Source: Candidatus Dadabacteria bacterium (GTDB lineage Bacteria > Desulfobacterota_D > UBA1144 > Nemesobacterales > CSP1-2). From it: a stretch of 12,435 bases of DNA. Below are positions 1 to 8,715 of this stretch, in pieces. The notes beneath the pieces are model-generated. The model was not told the DNA's origin. It did not search any database and saw only the letters and a list, made by a program, of their open reading frames with translations. The stretch is taken from positions 1 to 12,435 of the forward strand of contig JAKEHC010000095.1 in assembly GCA_022615255.1 (NCBI GenBank). The letters run 5' to 3'. The position numbers and the translations under genes were made by a program. Within the stretch, counting starts at the first letter, position 1. Each line of letters begins with the position of its first letter.

Positions 1-24
1 CTCAGTGTGACCGGCTTTGCTTAT

Positions 25-63
25 CCCGTTCATCCTGAGCTCGTCTAAGGATAAACCCTGAGC
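25..63. repeat. Degenerate dispersed palindromic repeat (TTCATCCTGAGC type)
   Basis: TTCATCCT (29-36) and AGGATAAA (48-55) form an imperfect inverted repeat with one mismatch in eight pairs, around a centre that contains GAGCTC. CCTGAGC recurs at 34-40 and 57-63. From memory, this resembles a common dispersed intergenic palindrome in several proteobacterial-like genomes, in which TTCATCCTGAGC is paired with an AAGGATGAA arm. It lies downstream of the DUF2950 gene, where such repeats usually sit. The copy looks decayed. The family assignment is inferred, and no other copy occurs in this window. Confidence 0.4.
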
Positions 64-87
64 CAGCGCCTGTAAAAGATTGTCGGT

Positions 88-108
88 ACCCTCGATTTAA
101 TCGAGGGT
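88..108 (-). terminator. Candidate terminator hairpin after the DUF2950 gene
   Basis: ACCCTCGA (88-95) and TCGAGGGT (101-108) form a perfect 8-bp stem with a 5-nt loop. It lies 37 bases past the stop codon of the DUF2950 gene in the direction of transcription. No good T-run follows on the minus strand, so it is either a weak intrinsic terminator or a 3' stabilising hairpin. Confidence 0.4.
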
Positions 109-145
109 TATTCGTGCATTATATATTGCGTTGTTTTAACGAAAC

Positions 146-1120
146 TTATTGCTTAGGCTCTTCTGCCTTAGTCCAGGTTTTGTCAGGATTATACCTAGTT
201 ATTGACTCAGCTATTTTTGCAGTATTCTTCCCTAGGTTTTTTTGGTACACCACATCGTCCTGATTGACGATAAAGGTCATGATTCCTGAGGACCCATACG
301 AGGCAGGATATGCAAGGAGGGCGTAGCCAAGTATCATTTTGCCATTAACAACGTAATCATACCGTCCGCCCGGAGCATCCTTTCCCTGCGCTTTTAGAAC
401 TTTAAAGAGATAACCGTGGTATGGTGTGGGTTGACCGGTTTGTTTTTTCCTTAGGGTGTATCCCTCCCCTACTGCCTCGGCGAAAAGCGGTCCTAGAGGG
501 CTCTCCTCCTTACCCTCTTTTGCCTCCCAGTAAAGCCCGTCATGCTTGCCCTCCGTGCTGATAATCTTCTGAGCAAATTCTATATCTCCATTACCATCAC
601 GATCCCTGCTTACATATTCGCGCTGAGCATCAACATACCCATGCATCGCTTCGATTGTGTTTAGCTCGTTTCTGCCTATCCTGCGGTTCAATAACTCCTC
701 TTTCCCAGCTTTAGTGTCAAAAACCCAAGTCTCACCCTTCTTTACTATAGGTATCGGAAAAGGCCAGTCCTCTGAGCCTATATCGAGAACCATCATGTCA
801 GGTGTTTCTTTTTCTAGTTTGTTCTTTTGCTCGTAATCGCTGAGGAAGCGTTCCCGAGCATTCTTATCAGCCACCTCGTCACCCGAGGAGATTATATCTT
901 TTCCTTCTGGACCAAAAATGGCTAAAAGCTCCTGGTTATTATTAGCCTTGACTGCGTCAATAAGAGCTTTGACCGCATCCTCAGGAGAGGCGTAGCTCTT
1001 CTGCTTTATTTCAGCGGCATTGGCATGAATAAAGGTGGTACATAACATCATAACGACAGTAATTACCATCAAAATTGCATGCCGGAGTGAAGACCTATCT
1101 GTATTTTTTGCGTTTAACAT
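146..1120 (-). CDS. Secreted DUF2950 family protein
   Basis: This 324-residue exported protein belongs to the DUF2950 family, whose function is unknown. Residues 12-35 form a signal peptide with a hydrophobic core and a likely cleavage after Ala-Asn-Ala (33-35), so the protein should be periplasmic or surface-associated. Family-type segments are PEDAVKALIDAVKANN (46-61), a WPFPIPIVKKGETWVFDT stretch (119-136), ELLNRRIGRNELNTI (142-156), YHGYLFKVL (234-242) and YGSSGIMTFIVN (275-286). The segment DRDGNGDIEFAQ (173-184) has the D-x-D-x-N-G spacing of an EF-hand-like calcium loop. The start is supported by GGAGG 8 nt upstream. A nearer ATG at 1122-1124 is out of frame. The gene lies 99 bp downstream of the DUF3300 gene on the same strand and is probably co-transcribed with it. 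Family assignment is by recalled sequence similarity and is fairly secure; the role is unknown. Confidence 0.85.
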   Translation of the reverse strand: MLNAKNTDRSSLRHAILMVITVVMMLCTTFIHANAAEIKQKSYASPEDAVKALIDAVKANNNQELLAIFGPEGKDIISSGDEVADKNARERFLSDYEQKNKLEKETPDMMVLDIGSEDWPFPIPIVKKGETWVFDTKAGKEELLNRRIGRNELNTIEAMHGYVDAQREYVSRDRDGNGDIEFAQKIISTEGKHDGLYWEAKEGKEESPLGPLFAEAVGEGYTLRKKQTGQPTPYHGYLFKVLKAQGKDAPGGRYDYVVNGKMILGYALLAYPASYGSSGIMTFIVNQDDVVYQKNLGKNTAKIAESITRYNPDKTWTKAEEPKQ

Positions 1121-1171
1121 TCATTGTTCCTCCATTAATAGAGTATCAGACATGAGTTCCCTCAGCTTTAG

Positions 1172-1187
1172 TTTGTGCAATCACAAA
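1172..1187. promoter_or_regulatory. Perfect TTTGTG-N4-CACAAA inverted repeat between DUF3300 and DUF2950 genes
   Basis: TTTGTG (1172-1177) and CACAAA (1182-1187) are perfectly complementary around CAAT. In RNA this is a 6-bp stem with a tetraloop, in the gap between two genes that are probably co-transcribed. It could be an mRNA-processing or attenuation hairpin. The half-sites recall CRP/FNR-type TGTG...CACA, but the spacing is 4 rather than 6. No poly-T follows. Confidence 0.25.
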
Positions 1188-1219
1188 AGGCTTTCGAAGT
1201 TCAGTGAATTATATTCCCT

Positions 1220-2413
1220 CTACCTGCGACGACCACCACCCCCACGTCCACCGCCTCGGCCCCCGCCTCCAAAACCTCCACCACGGCTGGAATAACCTCG
1301 ATTACTTGATATACGAGTACTCCTCCCACTGCCCATACCACTGAAGGCGCTATCACGACGTCCACCACTGTGGGTACCCTTGAAGGTGCTCCCACGACCT
1401 CCACTACCAATACTGCCTTTGAAGTCGCCATCAAAGCCTCCTCCGCGCTGCCCAAGTTTTCCCTGTTCAAACCCCCGCCCTTGAGAGCCGAGCTCTCCAT
1501 AACCGCGCGCTTCACGTCTGGATTCCAAAGACCTTTTAGAGGACTGCCCAAAGCGCTGGCTCGTAGCTTTGTCCCGGTATGCAACACCTTTTCTATGATT
1601 CTGGTTATGTTGCCACTTCTCCCTACCACCCTGTATCTTATCCCGATCAATTTTGTTAAAATTGTTTGTTCTGTCTATGTCTACATTGACATCACCGTGT
1701 CCCCAGTCACAATCGGACCATCCCCATGACGACCCTACGGCATACCCAATTCCGAATCCGATAGCCCCTCCAACCAGTGCAGACCCAGCAGGGTAATACC
1801 ATGGTGAATACGGTGGATAAGCAGGGTACCACCATGGGCCATAAACCGCCGCAGTGTTATATGTAGGTACATACACTACCTCGGGATTGGCAGGCTCGAT
1901 CACAATGACCTGGGGGTCCGCAGGGTCTACAATCACCTTCTGCTGCTCCGTTGTCTTCAGATTTCCTTGAGCCTGAGCCTTGGCGCGAAGTTCCTGGATT
2001 GTGTCCATGACTTCCTTCTGCTGACTTAGAAAGGCGTCTCCAAGCTTTGTTGTCTGGTCCAAGTTCTGGCTCATGGCAGACAGCACATCGGGGTAATGAC
2101 AGAGAGATTTTACGCTTACGTCCCAGTCTTTCTCTTTAAGCGCTTTGTCTAGGGCGTCCCCCTTCAAGTTTGGGTTTTGCTTGACCCATCTGTCTGCCTG
2201 CACAATCTCAATTGGATAGGTGGATGCCATCAGAATTTGGGACAGTAAAGAATCAGGATATAGAGCGATTGGCGCAAGCATCTGGGTGAGCTCTTCTTTG
2301 GAGAACTTTGCTGTTTCACCAGAATCCTGAGACATAACATTAAGCGGCGCTACAAGAAAAATGAGCGCTAACCAACTCAAAACACGCATGCAGGTTTTAT
2401 ATGGTTCGCTCAT
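1220..2413 (-). CDS. Secreted DUF3300 family protein with Gly/Arg-rich tail
   Basis: This 397-residue protein has a signal peptide (hydrophobic residues about 11-25, likely cleaved near Ser28). A DUF3300 domain follows at about 38-190. Diagnostic stretches are LAPIALYPDSLLSQILMAST (46-65), the YPIEIVQADRW segment (66-76) and EPANPEVVYVPTYNT (173-187). An aromatic Trp/Tyr/Pro-rich patch (191-208) leads into a Gly/Ala hydrophobic segment (209-229). From about residue 250 the protein is basic and then low-complexity, ending in repeated Gly-Gly-Arg and Gly-rich runs and a final Arg triplet. The family includes E. coli YacH; its function is unknown. The tail suggests binding to anionic polymers such as nucleic acid, LPS or polysaccharide, which is inference only. 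GGAGG lies 4 nt upstream of the start. The gene probably leads a two-gene unit with the DUF2950 gene. Confidence 0.85.
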   Translation of the reverse strand: MSEPYKTCMRVLSWLALIFLVAPLNVMSQDSGETAKFSKEELTQMLAPIALYPDSLLSQILMASTYPIEIVQADRWVKQNPNLKGDALDKALKEKDWDVSVKSLCHYPDVLSAMSQNLDQTTKLGDAFLSQQKEVMDTIQELRAKAQAQGNLKTTEQQKVIVDPADPQVIVIEPANPEVVYVPTYNTAAVYGPWWYPAYPPYSPWYYPAGSALVGGAIGFGIGYAVGSSWGWSDCDWGHGDVNVDIDRTNNFNKIDRDKIQGGREKWQHNQNHRKGVAYRDKATSQRFGQSSKRSLESRREARGYGELGSQGRGFEQGKLGQRGGGFDGDFKGSIGSGGRGSTFKGTHSGGRRDSAFSGMGSGRSTRISSNRGYSSRGGGFGGGGRGGGRGGGGRRR

Positions 2414-2483
2414 GTTACCTCCTCCCCGAAACCATTAAGGAAAGCTCCTCTAATGCGTCGGGATATGATACAACGTTGAATTC

Positions 2484-2512
2484 AGTCTAGAACGGCTCGA
2501 TTAGCAAGTCAA
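2484..2512 (-). promoter_or_regulatory. Candidate sigma-70 promoter for the DUF3300-DUF2950 unit
   Basis: On the minus strand TTGACT (2512-2507) is followed after 17 nt by TAGACT (2489-2484). That is 5/6 and 4/6 matches to the -35 and -10 consensus with ideal spacing. Transcription would start near 2477, about 64 nt before the DUF3300 start codon. The 267-bp gap around it (2414-2680) has no convincing gene. It also contains a perfect 10-bp palindrome, GCCTGCAGGC (2613-2622), with no terminator-like T-run. Confidence 0.4.
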
Positions 2513-2680
2513 TAGTCGCGGCAAATGTTTGTAATCTCTCCATATCGACGCATCCTAGAAGGCGATTGGCGCGACGAACGTTAGGAATAAGCTATTCTTA
2601 ACTGTCTCCCGGGCCTGCAGGCATTTCTATTCAGCCTTAAGTTTATTCCAAGCCCGAGTCTTACTTGCATTATGCTAACT

Positions 2681-3238
2681 TTATCCGGCTGCTTGTTCTA
2701 CGCGTTTCTTTAACCCGCGTAGCTTGAATGCGAGGATGATCAGTAGCACACCAAAAATAATTGCAAAAATTCCGATTAACCAGAGCAGAGCGAGTGCGCC
2801 GGCTCCTGGCCAAAGCACCACGAGTACCCCGAACAGCACTGACGCTATACCGGCAAAGATCAGAAACCACTCACCCTCGATTTGCTTGCGTAACTCAATA
2901 GCAGCAACTACCTCGAAAATACCCCTGACTATAGCCCAAGCCGCAATTAAGTATAGCAATGCCAGTGCAGTAAGACCAGGTAAGACAAAAGTGATTACAC
3001 CAACCGCAATGCTTATTAGCCCAACGATAAACATCGACCAGGGAAATTTACCATCCTTTCTTCTGCCAAAGGATGAAGCCACTGCAAAGACCCCATCAAC
3101 TAGAACGTAGGCTCCAAAAAACAGTATCAGCACTGCCAGCGTGATTCCGGGCCATGCAAAGGCAGCCAATCCAAAGATTACAGCACAAACCCCACGCAGT
3201 AATACCGCCCACCAGTTCCGGGATAAAAGATGAAGCAT
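2681..3238 (-). CDS. HdeD/DUF308 family integral membrane protein
   Basis: This 185-residue, almost entirely hydrophobic protein has about six membrane segments. They are arranged as three internal repeats of roughly 45 residues (about 12-55, 70-117 and 128-174). Each repeat holds a W/L-P-G turn (WPG 29-31, LPG 86-88, WPG 143-145) between two helices and a short basic loop after the second. This is the DUF308 architecture of E. coli HdeD, a membrane protein linked to acid resistance at high cell density. The biochemical function of the family is not established. The length is typical. GGAGG lies 6 nt upstream of the ATG. A second ATG at 3240-3242 is out of frame. The gene is downstream of the aquaporin gene on the same strand, so a shared envelope-stress role is possible but unproven. 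Confidence 0.88.
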   Translation of the reverse strand: MLHLLSRNWWAVLLRGVCAVIFGLAAFAWPGITLAVLILFFGAYVLVDGVFAVASSFGRRKDGKFPWSMFIVGLISIAVGVITFVLPGLTALALLYLIAAWAIVRGIFEVVAAIELRKQIEGEWFLIFAGIASVLFGVLVVLWPGAGALALLWLIGIFAIIFGVLLIILAFKLRGLKKRVEQAAG

Positions 3239-3341
3239 GCCATACCTCCTTACCTTCTTCTCTCAAAGGTCCAACTGATAACTACGTTTTTAAAGATACA
3301 AATTGACAAATTTCTATGACTGTTGTCTCATAAGAATAATG

Positions 3342-3360
3342 CTTTAATTAAAGTTTAAAC
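3342..3360. other. Adjoining AT-rich palindromes after the aquaporin gene
   Basis: CTTTAATTAAAG (3342-3353) is a perfect 12-bp palindrome and overlaps GTTTAAAC (3353-3360), a perfect 8-bp palindrome. They begin 2 nt beyond the aquaporin stop on the minus strand. The stems are weak and have no G/C core, so they may simply be AT-rich spacer or a poor terminator. Confidence 0.2.
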
Positions 3361-3362
3361 TA

Positions 3363-4007
<645 letters not shown>

Positions 4008-4053
4008 TTAAATTTGTTGACAGATATTAAAATAGGAAGTTACTTTGTTCAAG

Positions 4054-5487
4054 TCATTTGTTTGAATTAGAATCCTGTGAACTTATAGAAAGCTCCTCTG
4101 CTTCCATGACCCAGCCCCCGCCGAGGGTTTTGTACAAACCCACAAGATTCAAAAAGTGCTTACCCTGCGCCTCTGCTTGCGCAAGCTCGGCATCAAAGAG
4201 CTTTCTCTGGGCATCGAGCACATTCAGATACTCCACCAATCCTTCGTCATACCGGAGTTCAGCGAGACGAAGGTAATCCTTCAATATGCCTACCTGTCTA
4301 TTTTGGACGTCTAACTCTACACCAGAGTTCTTATATCCTACAAGTGAATCGTTAACCTCTTTAAGTGCATTAAGTATTGTCTGTTCATAATTATAAATTG
4401 CTTGTTCAGTGCGCGCTTCAGCCGATTTTACTTGATTCCTGATTCTTCCCCCTTCAAATAGAGGCTGTGCAAGTACAGCGCCGAACTTATAGAAAAGCGA
4501 TGAGCCGTCGAAGAAATCTACAAGCTCAGAGGTTTCAAAACCTAACAGGGCACCAAGATTAATTTTTGGGAAATACTCAGCTTTTGCCTCGCCAATTTTT
4601 GCATTTGCAGCAACTAGCTGATCCTCTGCCTGTAGGATATCAGGTCTCTTTTCAAGTAAATCAGAGGGTTGGCTAGAAGGAACGTCAGGGATTTTAAGCT
4701 CGTCGAGTGTCTTTCCGCGTTTTATTTCACCGGGATTTTGCCCCAAAAGAACACTCAACTGATTCTCTTTTCGTGCAATCTCAGTCTCTAATTGTGGAAT
4801 CACAACTGCTGCAGACTCAACCTGAGATTCTGCTTGCCTGACTTCCAATTCTGATGTAACGCCCCCTTCAAACCGAAGCCTGATCAATCGAAGTGATTCC
4901 TCAAAGGATTTTAATGTCTGTCTTGCGATATCGAGCCTTTTGTCAAGCTCAAGAATGCCAATGTATGTGCCTGCCACAGAAGTCACAAGTGTCAGGATAA
5001 CAGTGCGCTGAGCCTCCTCCTGGCTCAAAAGGTCGGCGCGGGCAGCCTCCGTTGCCCTTCGAATACGTCCCCATAAATCTAGCTCATACGTTAGTTGAAA
5101 AGCAAGTACAAAATCATTGAAATTTTGGTCAACACCCGAAGAGCTAGGTAGAAAAGTATTCGAAGATCTGATCCTGGCACCGGCGGCAACAGCACCTACC
5201 GATGGGAAGAGTTCAGAGCGAGTAATACCAAGCCTAGCGTAGTATTCTTGAACAACTGCTACAGCTATCTTGAGGTCCTTGTTTTGCTCAAGCGAGGTTT
5301 GTATGTACTTATTTAGAACAGGGTCGTTGAATTGTTCCCACCAGAGGACGTTAGCAACATCAACAGCCTTCTCAATAGAGAGCCGCCAGCCTTGAGGCAT
5401 ATCTACATCCGGACGGCTGTAATTCGGTCCAAGCATACAGCTCGAGAGCGCCAAGACAAGTAATGAGGAGAAGATAAAACTACGCAT
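4054..5487 (-). CDS. RND efflux outer-membrane channel lipoprotein (NodT/OprM type)
   Basis: This 477-residue TolC-like outer-membrane factor is the exit duct of the tripartite pump encoded just upstream. Residues 1-17 are a lipoprotein signal with lipobox Leu-Ser-Ser-Cys (Cys17 acylated). LGPNYSRPDVDMPQGWR (19-35) is the usual start of the mature NodT-type protein. Two outer-membrane efflux repeats follow (about 60-250 and 275-460). They include YELDLWGRIRR (134-144) and the family hallmark RPDILQAEDQLVAANAKIGE (281-300), which continues to AEYFPKI. Long heptad-like helices form the periplasmic tunnel. Only 8 nt separate it from the pump stop codon. The nearest GGAGG is about 16 nt from the ATG, so translational coupling to the pump gene is likely. 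The length is normal. Confidence 0.93.
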   Translation of the reverse strand: MRSFIFSSLLVLALSSCMLGPNYSRPDVDMPQGWRLSIEKAVDVANVLWWEQFNDPVLNKYIQTSLEQNKDLKIAVAVVQEYYARLGITRSELFPSVGAVAAGARIRSSNTFLPSSSGVDQNFNDFVLAFQLTYELDLWGRIRRATEAARADLLSQEEAQRTVILTLVTSVAGTYIGILELDKRLDIARQTLKSFEESLRLIRLRFEGGVTSELEVRQAESQVESAAVVIPQLETEIARKENQLSVLLGQNPGEIKRGKTLDELKIPDVPSSQPSDLLEKRPDILQAEDQLVAANAKIGEAKAEYFPKINLGALLGFETSELVDFFDGSSLFYKFGAVLAQPLFEGGRIRNQVKSAEARTEQAIYNYEQTILNALKEVNDSLVGYKNSGVELDVQNRQVGILKDYLRLAELRYDEGLVEYLNVLDAQRKLFDAELAQAEAQGKHFLNLVGLYKTLGGGWVMEAEELSISSQDSNSNK

Positions 5488-5495
5488 TTCTAGTC

Positions 5496-8400
5496 TCAGC
5501 CACCCTCCTGTTTTGCTCCTAAATCATGAGTTATACCATCGCCATGCGCAGGCGCTGGGGTTGGAACCTTCTTCTCTTTACCAAAGAAACGCTCACTGAA
5601 GCCCTCTACAAGAAAAAAGAATAGTGGCACAAAGAACACCGCAAGTATGGTAGCCGTAATCATGCCACCCATGACTCCTGTTCCAATCGAGTGGCGGCTA
5701 TTCGCTCCCGCACCGCTAGCAATCACAAGAGGAACCATACCGAGAATGAAGCATAGGGAAGTCATCACAATGGGTCTTAGCCTTAGCCTGGCTGCCTCAG
5801 CAGCCGCATCGAGTAAAGACATACCCTCCTGACGTTTTAGCACCGCAAACTCGACAATAAGAATTGCGTTCTTTGCAGCCAGCGCTACTAAAGTTACAAG
5901 ACCAATTTGGAAATAAACATCGTTGTCGAGCCTTCGAAGCCAGATAGCAAGCAATGCTCCGAAGATACCGGTAGGCACCGCTAGAGTAACACTCAAAGGC
6001 AGAGACCAGCTCTCATACTGAGCTGCAAGAATAAGAAATACTAATATGAGACCGAATATAAAAGCGATTGAGGAAGTCCCGCCACTCTGCTTCTCCTCAA
6101 AAGCCTCTCCACTCCAGGCAAAAGTAAAGCCTTGAGGCAAGACTTCGCGTGCAACTTGCTCCATAGTGGCTATCGCCTGACCTGAACTAAAACCTGAGGC
6201 AGCGCTTCCAGTGATCTTCGCTGAAGGAAAGCCGTTAAATCGGGCTACCAGGTCAGGACCCGTAGTATACCGTGTCGTAACTACTGCAGAGAGCGGTACC
6301 ATATCCCCTTGAACTGTACGGACGTAGATCTGTCCTATATCCTCAGGGCGTACCCTGTATTGAGATTCGGCTTGCAAGATGACCTGAAACACCTGGCTAT
6401 ATTTGTCGAACTGACTAACATAAAGGGAGCCAAAGAGCGTTTGCATGGCGTTATACACATCCTTAATGGGGACTCCGAGCGCCTGAGTCTTTTGTCTGTC
6501 AACGTCGAGGAAAAGCTTCTGGCTTGTCGAACGTATCGTGCTTGATAAGCCCTGAAGCTCGGGGCGTGAGCTTGCCGCAGCTATAAACTCGCGCGTAACT
6601 CGATCCACCTCAGAGTAACCTCCGCTTCCGCGATACTGAACCCAGAACTCAAAGCCTCCTGTCACGCCAAGCCCCGGTATTGAAGGCGGATTCATGGGGA
6701 AAACCTGTGCATCCTTAATCGCTGAAAGCTCCGGATAAACCTCCTTGATCACCTGTGGAGCCTGCATTGACTTTTCCTCACGTTCTTCGTAGTCCTTTAG
6801 CGAAATAAAAAGCGTTGCGGCATTTGTCTTCATTTGAGAATCAAGCAAGCTGTATCCAGCTGGAACTGCAACCGAATAAACAGCAGGATTTTTAATGAAG
6901 ATGTCTGTTGCGAACTTGCCTACTCTCTCCGTACGATCTAGACTCGCCGCATCTGGCAGGTAGCCAACGCCAAACAAGTAGCCCTGATCCTCGGCAGGAA
7001 CAAAGCTCGTTGGAATAGACTTAAAGAGACCATATATCGCCAAAAGCATAACGCCGAATAAAATCGATGCCAATGTTGCACGTTTGATTACCATGCGCAC
7101 AGTATTTGTATAGCGGTGTGTAATGCGGTCGAACCAGGCGTTGAACCACTTGAAGAATCTCGCCATTAAACCTTTCCTTTCGCCGTGCTGTGGTTTAAGC
7201 ATAATTGCTGCAAGCGCCGGCGTAAGTGTAAGCGCAACAAACCCTGAGATAGCCATTGAGATAGCAATCGTAACAGCGAACTGTTTGTAAAGCTGTCCTG
7301 TGATCCCACCAAGGAATGCCGTAGGAATAAAAACAGAGGCAAGCACAAGAACAATTGCGATTACAGGACCTGTAACCTCGTCCATTGCGCGCCTGGTAGC
7401 CTCACGCGGCGGCAGATTAAACTCATGCATATTACGCTCGACATTCTCAACCACTACTATTGCATCGTCCACCACAAGACCAATCGCAAGCACCATACCA
7501 AATAACGTCAACATATTTATAGAGAAACCTAGTGCAGACATGCCGATGAAAGTGCCCACGATTGAGACCACAATTGCAATACAGGGTATGATTGTAGCCC
7601 TGAAGCTCTGGAGAAAGAGGAAGACGACCAGCACAACAAGCACAACCGCTTCTAATAACGTATGGAACACCTCATTTATTGACGCCTTAATGAACTTAGT
7701 TGCATCCAGTGCAATCTTATAGTCGAGACCGGGAGGGAAACTTTTTTCAAGCTCTTCTAGGGCCTGCCGGACCTGCTTTGATACATCCAGAGCGTTGGCA
7801 TCCGCTTGTTGGTAAACTGCGATCAACGCCGCCGGTTTATTGTCGTACCTCGCTCGTAGCGAGTAACTCTGCATGCCAAGCTCCGCACGCCCAACGTCCT
7901 TTATTCTAACAACCGCAGCACCTGTATAATCAGTGCGGAGTATAATGTTCTCGAACTCTGAGGGGTCGGACATCCGCCCTTGCGCTATGATTGGGAAGGT
8001 AAGCTCCACAGGGTTAGCGGTAGGTGACTGACCAATCTGTCCAGTAGAATACTGCTCGTTCTGGGCTTTTACGGCTTCTGCTATATCAGTCGGAGTAATC
8101 TTGAGTTGTGCCATACGGTCGGGCTTGAGCCAAAGACGCATTCCGTAGAAAGGCACGCCAAAAATTTGAGACAGGTTCGCACCCGGGATGCGTTTAAAAG
8201 CATCCAGCACATAAATATTAGCGTAGTTGTTTAGGTAGGCTTCGTTGTAGGTGCCATCAGGAGAAACCAGAGCAATTACCATAAGAAAAGAGTTTGTGCG
8301 TGGTTGCACCTGTATACCCTGTGCCTGTACAGCGGAAGGAAGCTGAGCCATTGCCCATTGAACTCGGTTCTGTACGTTGACCTGGGCAATATCTGGGTCG

Positions 8401-8696
8401 GTATCAATCCCAAAAAATACAGAGAGTGTGTAATTCCCAGTAGAAGAACTTGTCGAGTACATGTAAATCATATCTTCAGTGCCGTTCACCTGGTACTCTA
8501 TCGGTGCTGCAACTGCATTCGACACGTCCTCCGCGTCAGCACCCGGGTAAGTAGCTGTCACCTGGATCTGGACTGGAGTGATGTTAGGGTATTGGGCTAT
8601 TGGCAGTGAAAATGCTGAAACAAGCCCAGCTATTACAATTACAATCGAAATGACAGCGGCAAAAACCGGCCTATCGATGAAGAACCTGGAGATCAT
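5496..8696 (-). CDS. RND multidrug efflux permease, HAE1 family (AcrB/MexB-like)
   Basis: This 1066-residue proton-driven inner-membrane pump exports hydrophobic or amphiphilic compounds from the periplasm or membrane through the adaptor and outer-membrane channel. It has the full duplicated RND layout: one N-terminal helix (about 10-30), a large periplasmic loop, a helix bundle (about 340-500), a second large loop and a final bundle (about 875-1035). The proton relay is complete: Asp410-Asp411 in GLVVDDAIVVVEN, Lys942 in ALAAKNAILIVEF, and the conserved Arg and Thr of RLRPIVMTS (972-980). The N-terminus MISRFFIDRPVFA is typical of the family. The start has AGGAGG 7 nt upstream, and the gene is 19 nt after the adaptor stop. 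The length is usual for HAE1 pumps. Substrate range cannot be read from the sequence; the AcrB resemblance favours organic compounds over metals. Confidence 0.97.
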   Translation of the reverse strand: MISRFFIDRPVFAAVISIVIVIAGLVSAFSLPIAQYPNITPVQIQVTATYPGADAEDVSNAVAAPIEYQVNGTEDMIYMYSTSSSTGNYTLSVFFGIDTDPDIAQVNVQNRVQWAMAQLPSAVQAQGIQVQPRTNSFLMVIALVSPDGTYNEAYLNNYANIYVLDAFKRIPGANLSQIFGVPFYGMRLWLKPDRMAQLKITPTDIAEAVKAQNEQYSTGQIGQSPTANPVELTFPIIAQGRMSDPSEFENIILRTDYTGAAVVRIKDVGRAELGMQSYSLRARYDNKPAALIAVYQQADANALDVSKQVRQALEELEKSFPPGLDYKIALDATKFIKASINEVFHTLLEAVVLVVLVVFLFLQSFRATIIPCIAIVVSIVGTFIGMSALGFSINMLTLFGMVLAIGLVVDDAIVVVENVERNMHEFNLPPREATRRAMDEVTGPVIAIVLVLASVFIPTAFLGGITGQLYKQFAVTIAISMAISGFVALTLTPALAAIMLKPQHGERKGLMARFFKWFNAWFDRITHRYTNTVRMVIKRATLASILFGVMLLAIYGLFKSIPTSFVPAEDQGYLFGVGYLPDAASLDRTERVGKFATDIFIKNPAVYSVAVPAGYSLLDSQMKTNAATLFISLKDYEEREEKSMQAPQVIKEVYPELSAIKDAQVFPMNPPSIPGLGVTGGFEFWVQYRGSGGYSEVDRVTREFIAAASSRPELQGLSSTIRSTSQKLFLDVDRQKTQALGVPIKDVYNAMQTLFGSLYVSQFDKYSQVFQVILQAESQYRVRPEDIGQIYVRTVQGDMVPLSAVVTTRYTTGPDLVARFNGFPSAKITGSAASGFSSGQAIATMEQVAREVLPQGFTFAWSGEAFEEKQSGGTSSIAFIFGLILVFLILAAQYESWSLPLSVTLAVPTGIFGALLAIWLRRLDNDVYFQIGLVTLVALAAKNAILIVEFAVLKRQEGMSLLDAAAEAARLRLRPIVMTSLCFILGMVPLVIASGAGANSRHSIGTGVMGGMITATILAVFFVPLFFFLVEGFSERFFGKEKKVPTPAPAHGDGITHDLGAKQEGG

Positions 8697-8715
8697 CCGT
8701 TAACCTCCTTATTCA

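Noticed and set aside
1201..1650. A 149-codon open frame on the minus strand overlapping the end of the DUF3300 gene
   Set aside because: It is another frame of the G/R-rich, repetitive coding sequence. The DUF3300 frame has recognisable family motifs, while this one has low-complexity Val/Gly composition and no motif.
2613..2622. GCCTGCAGGC palindrome as a terminator for the HdeD-like gene
   Set aside because: It is a 10-bp palindrome without a workable loop or a following T-run on either strand.
2724..3110. A 128-codon plus-strand frame opposite the HdeD-like gene
   Set aside because: It is an antisense shadow. The opposite strand encodes a clear three-repeat membrane protein with a good ribosome site.
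7300..7722. A 140-codon plus-strand frame inside the RND pump gene
   Set aside because: It is antisense to conserved pump helices including the Asp410-Asp411 region. Its Thr/Ser/Ile-rich composition is typical of the complement of membrane-protein genes.
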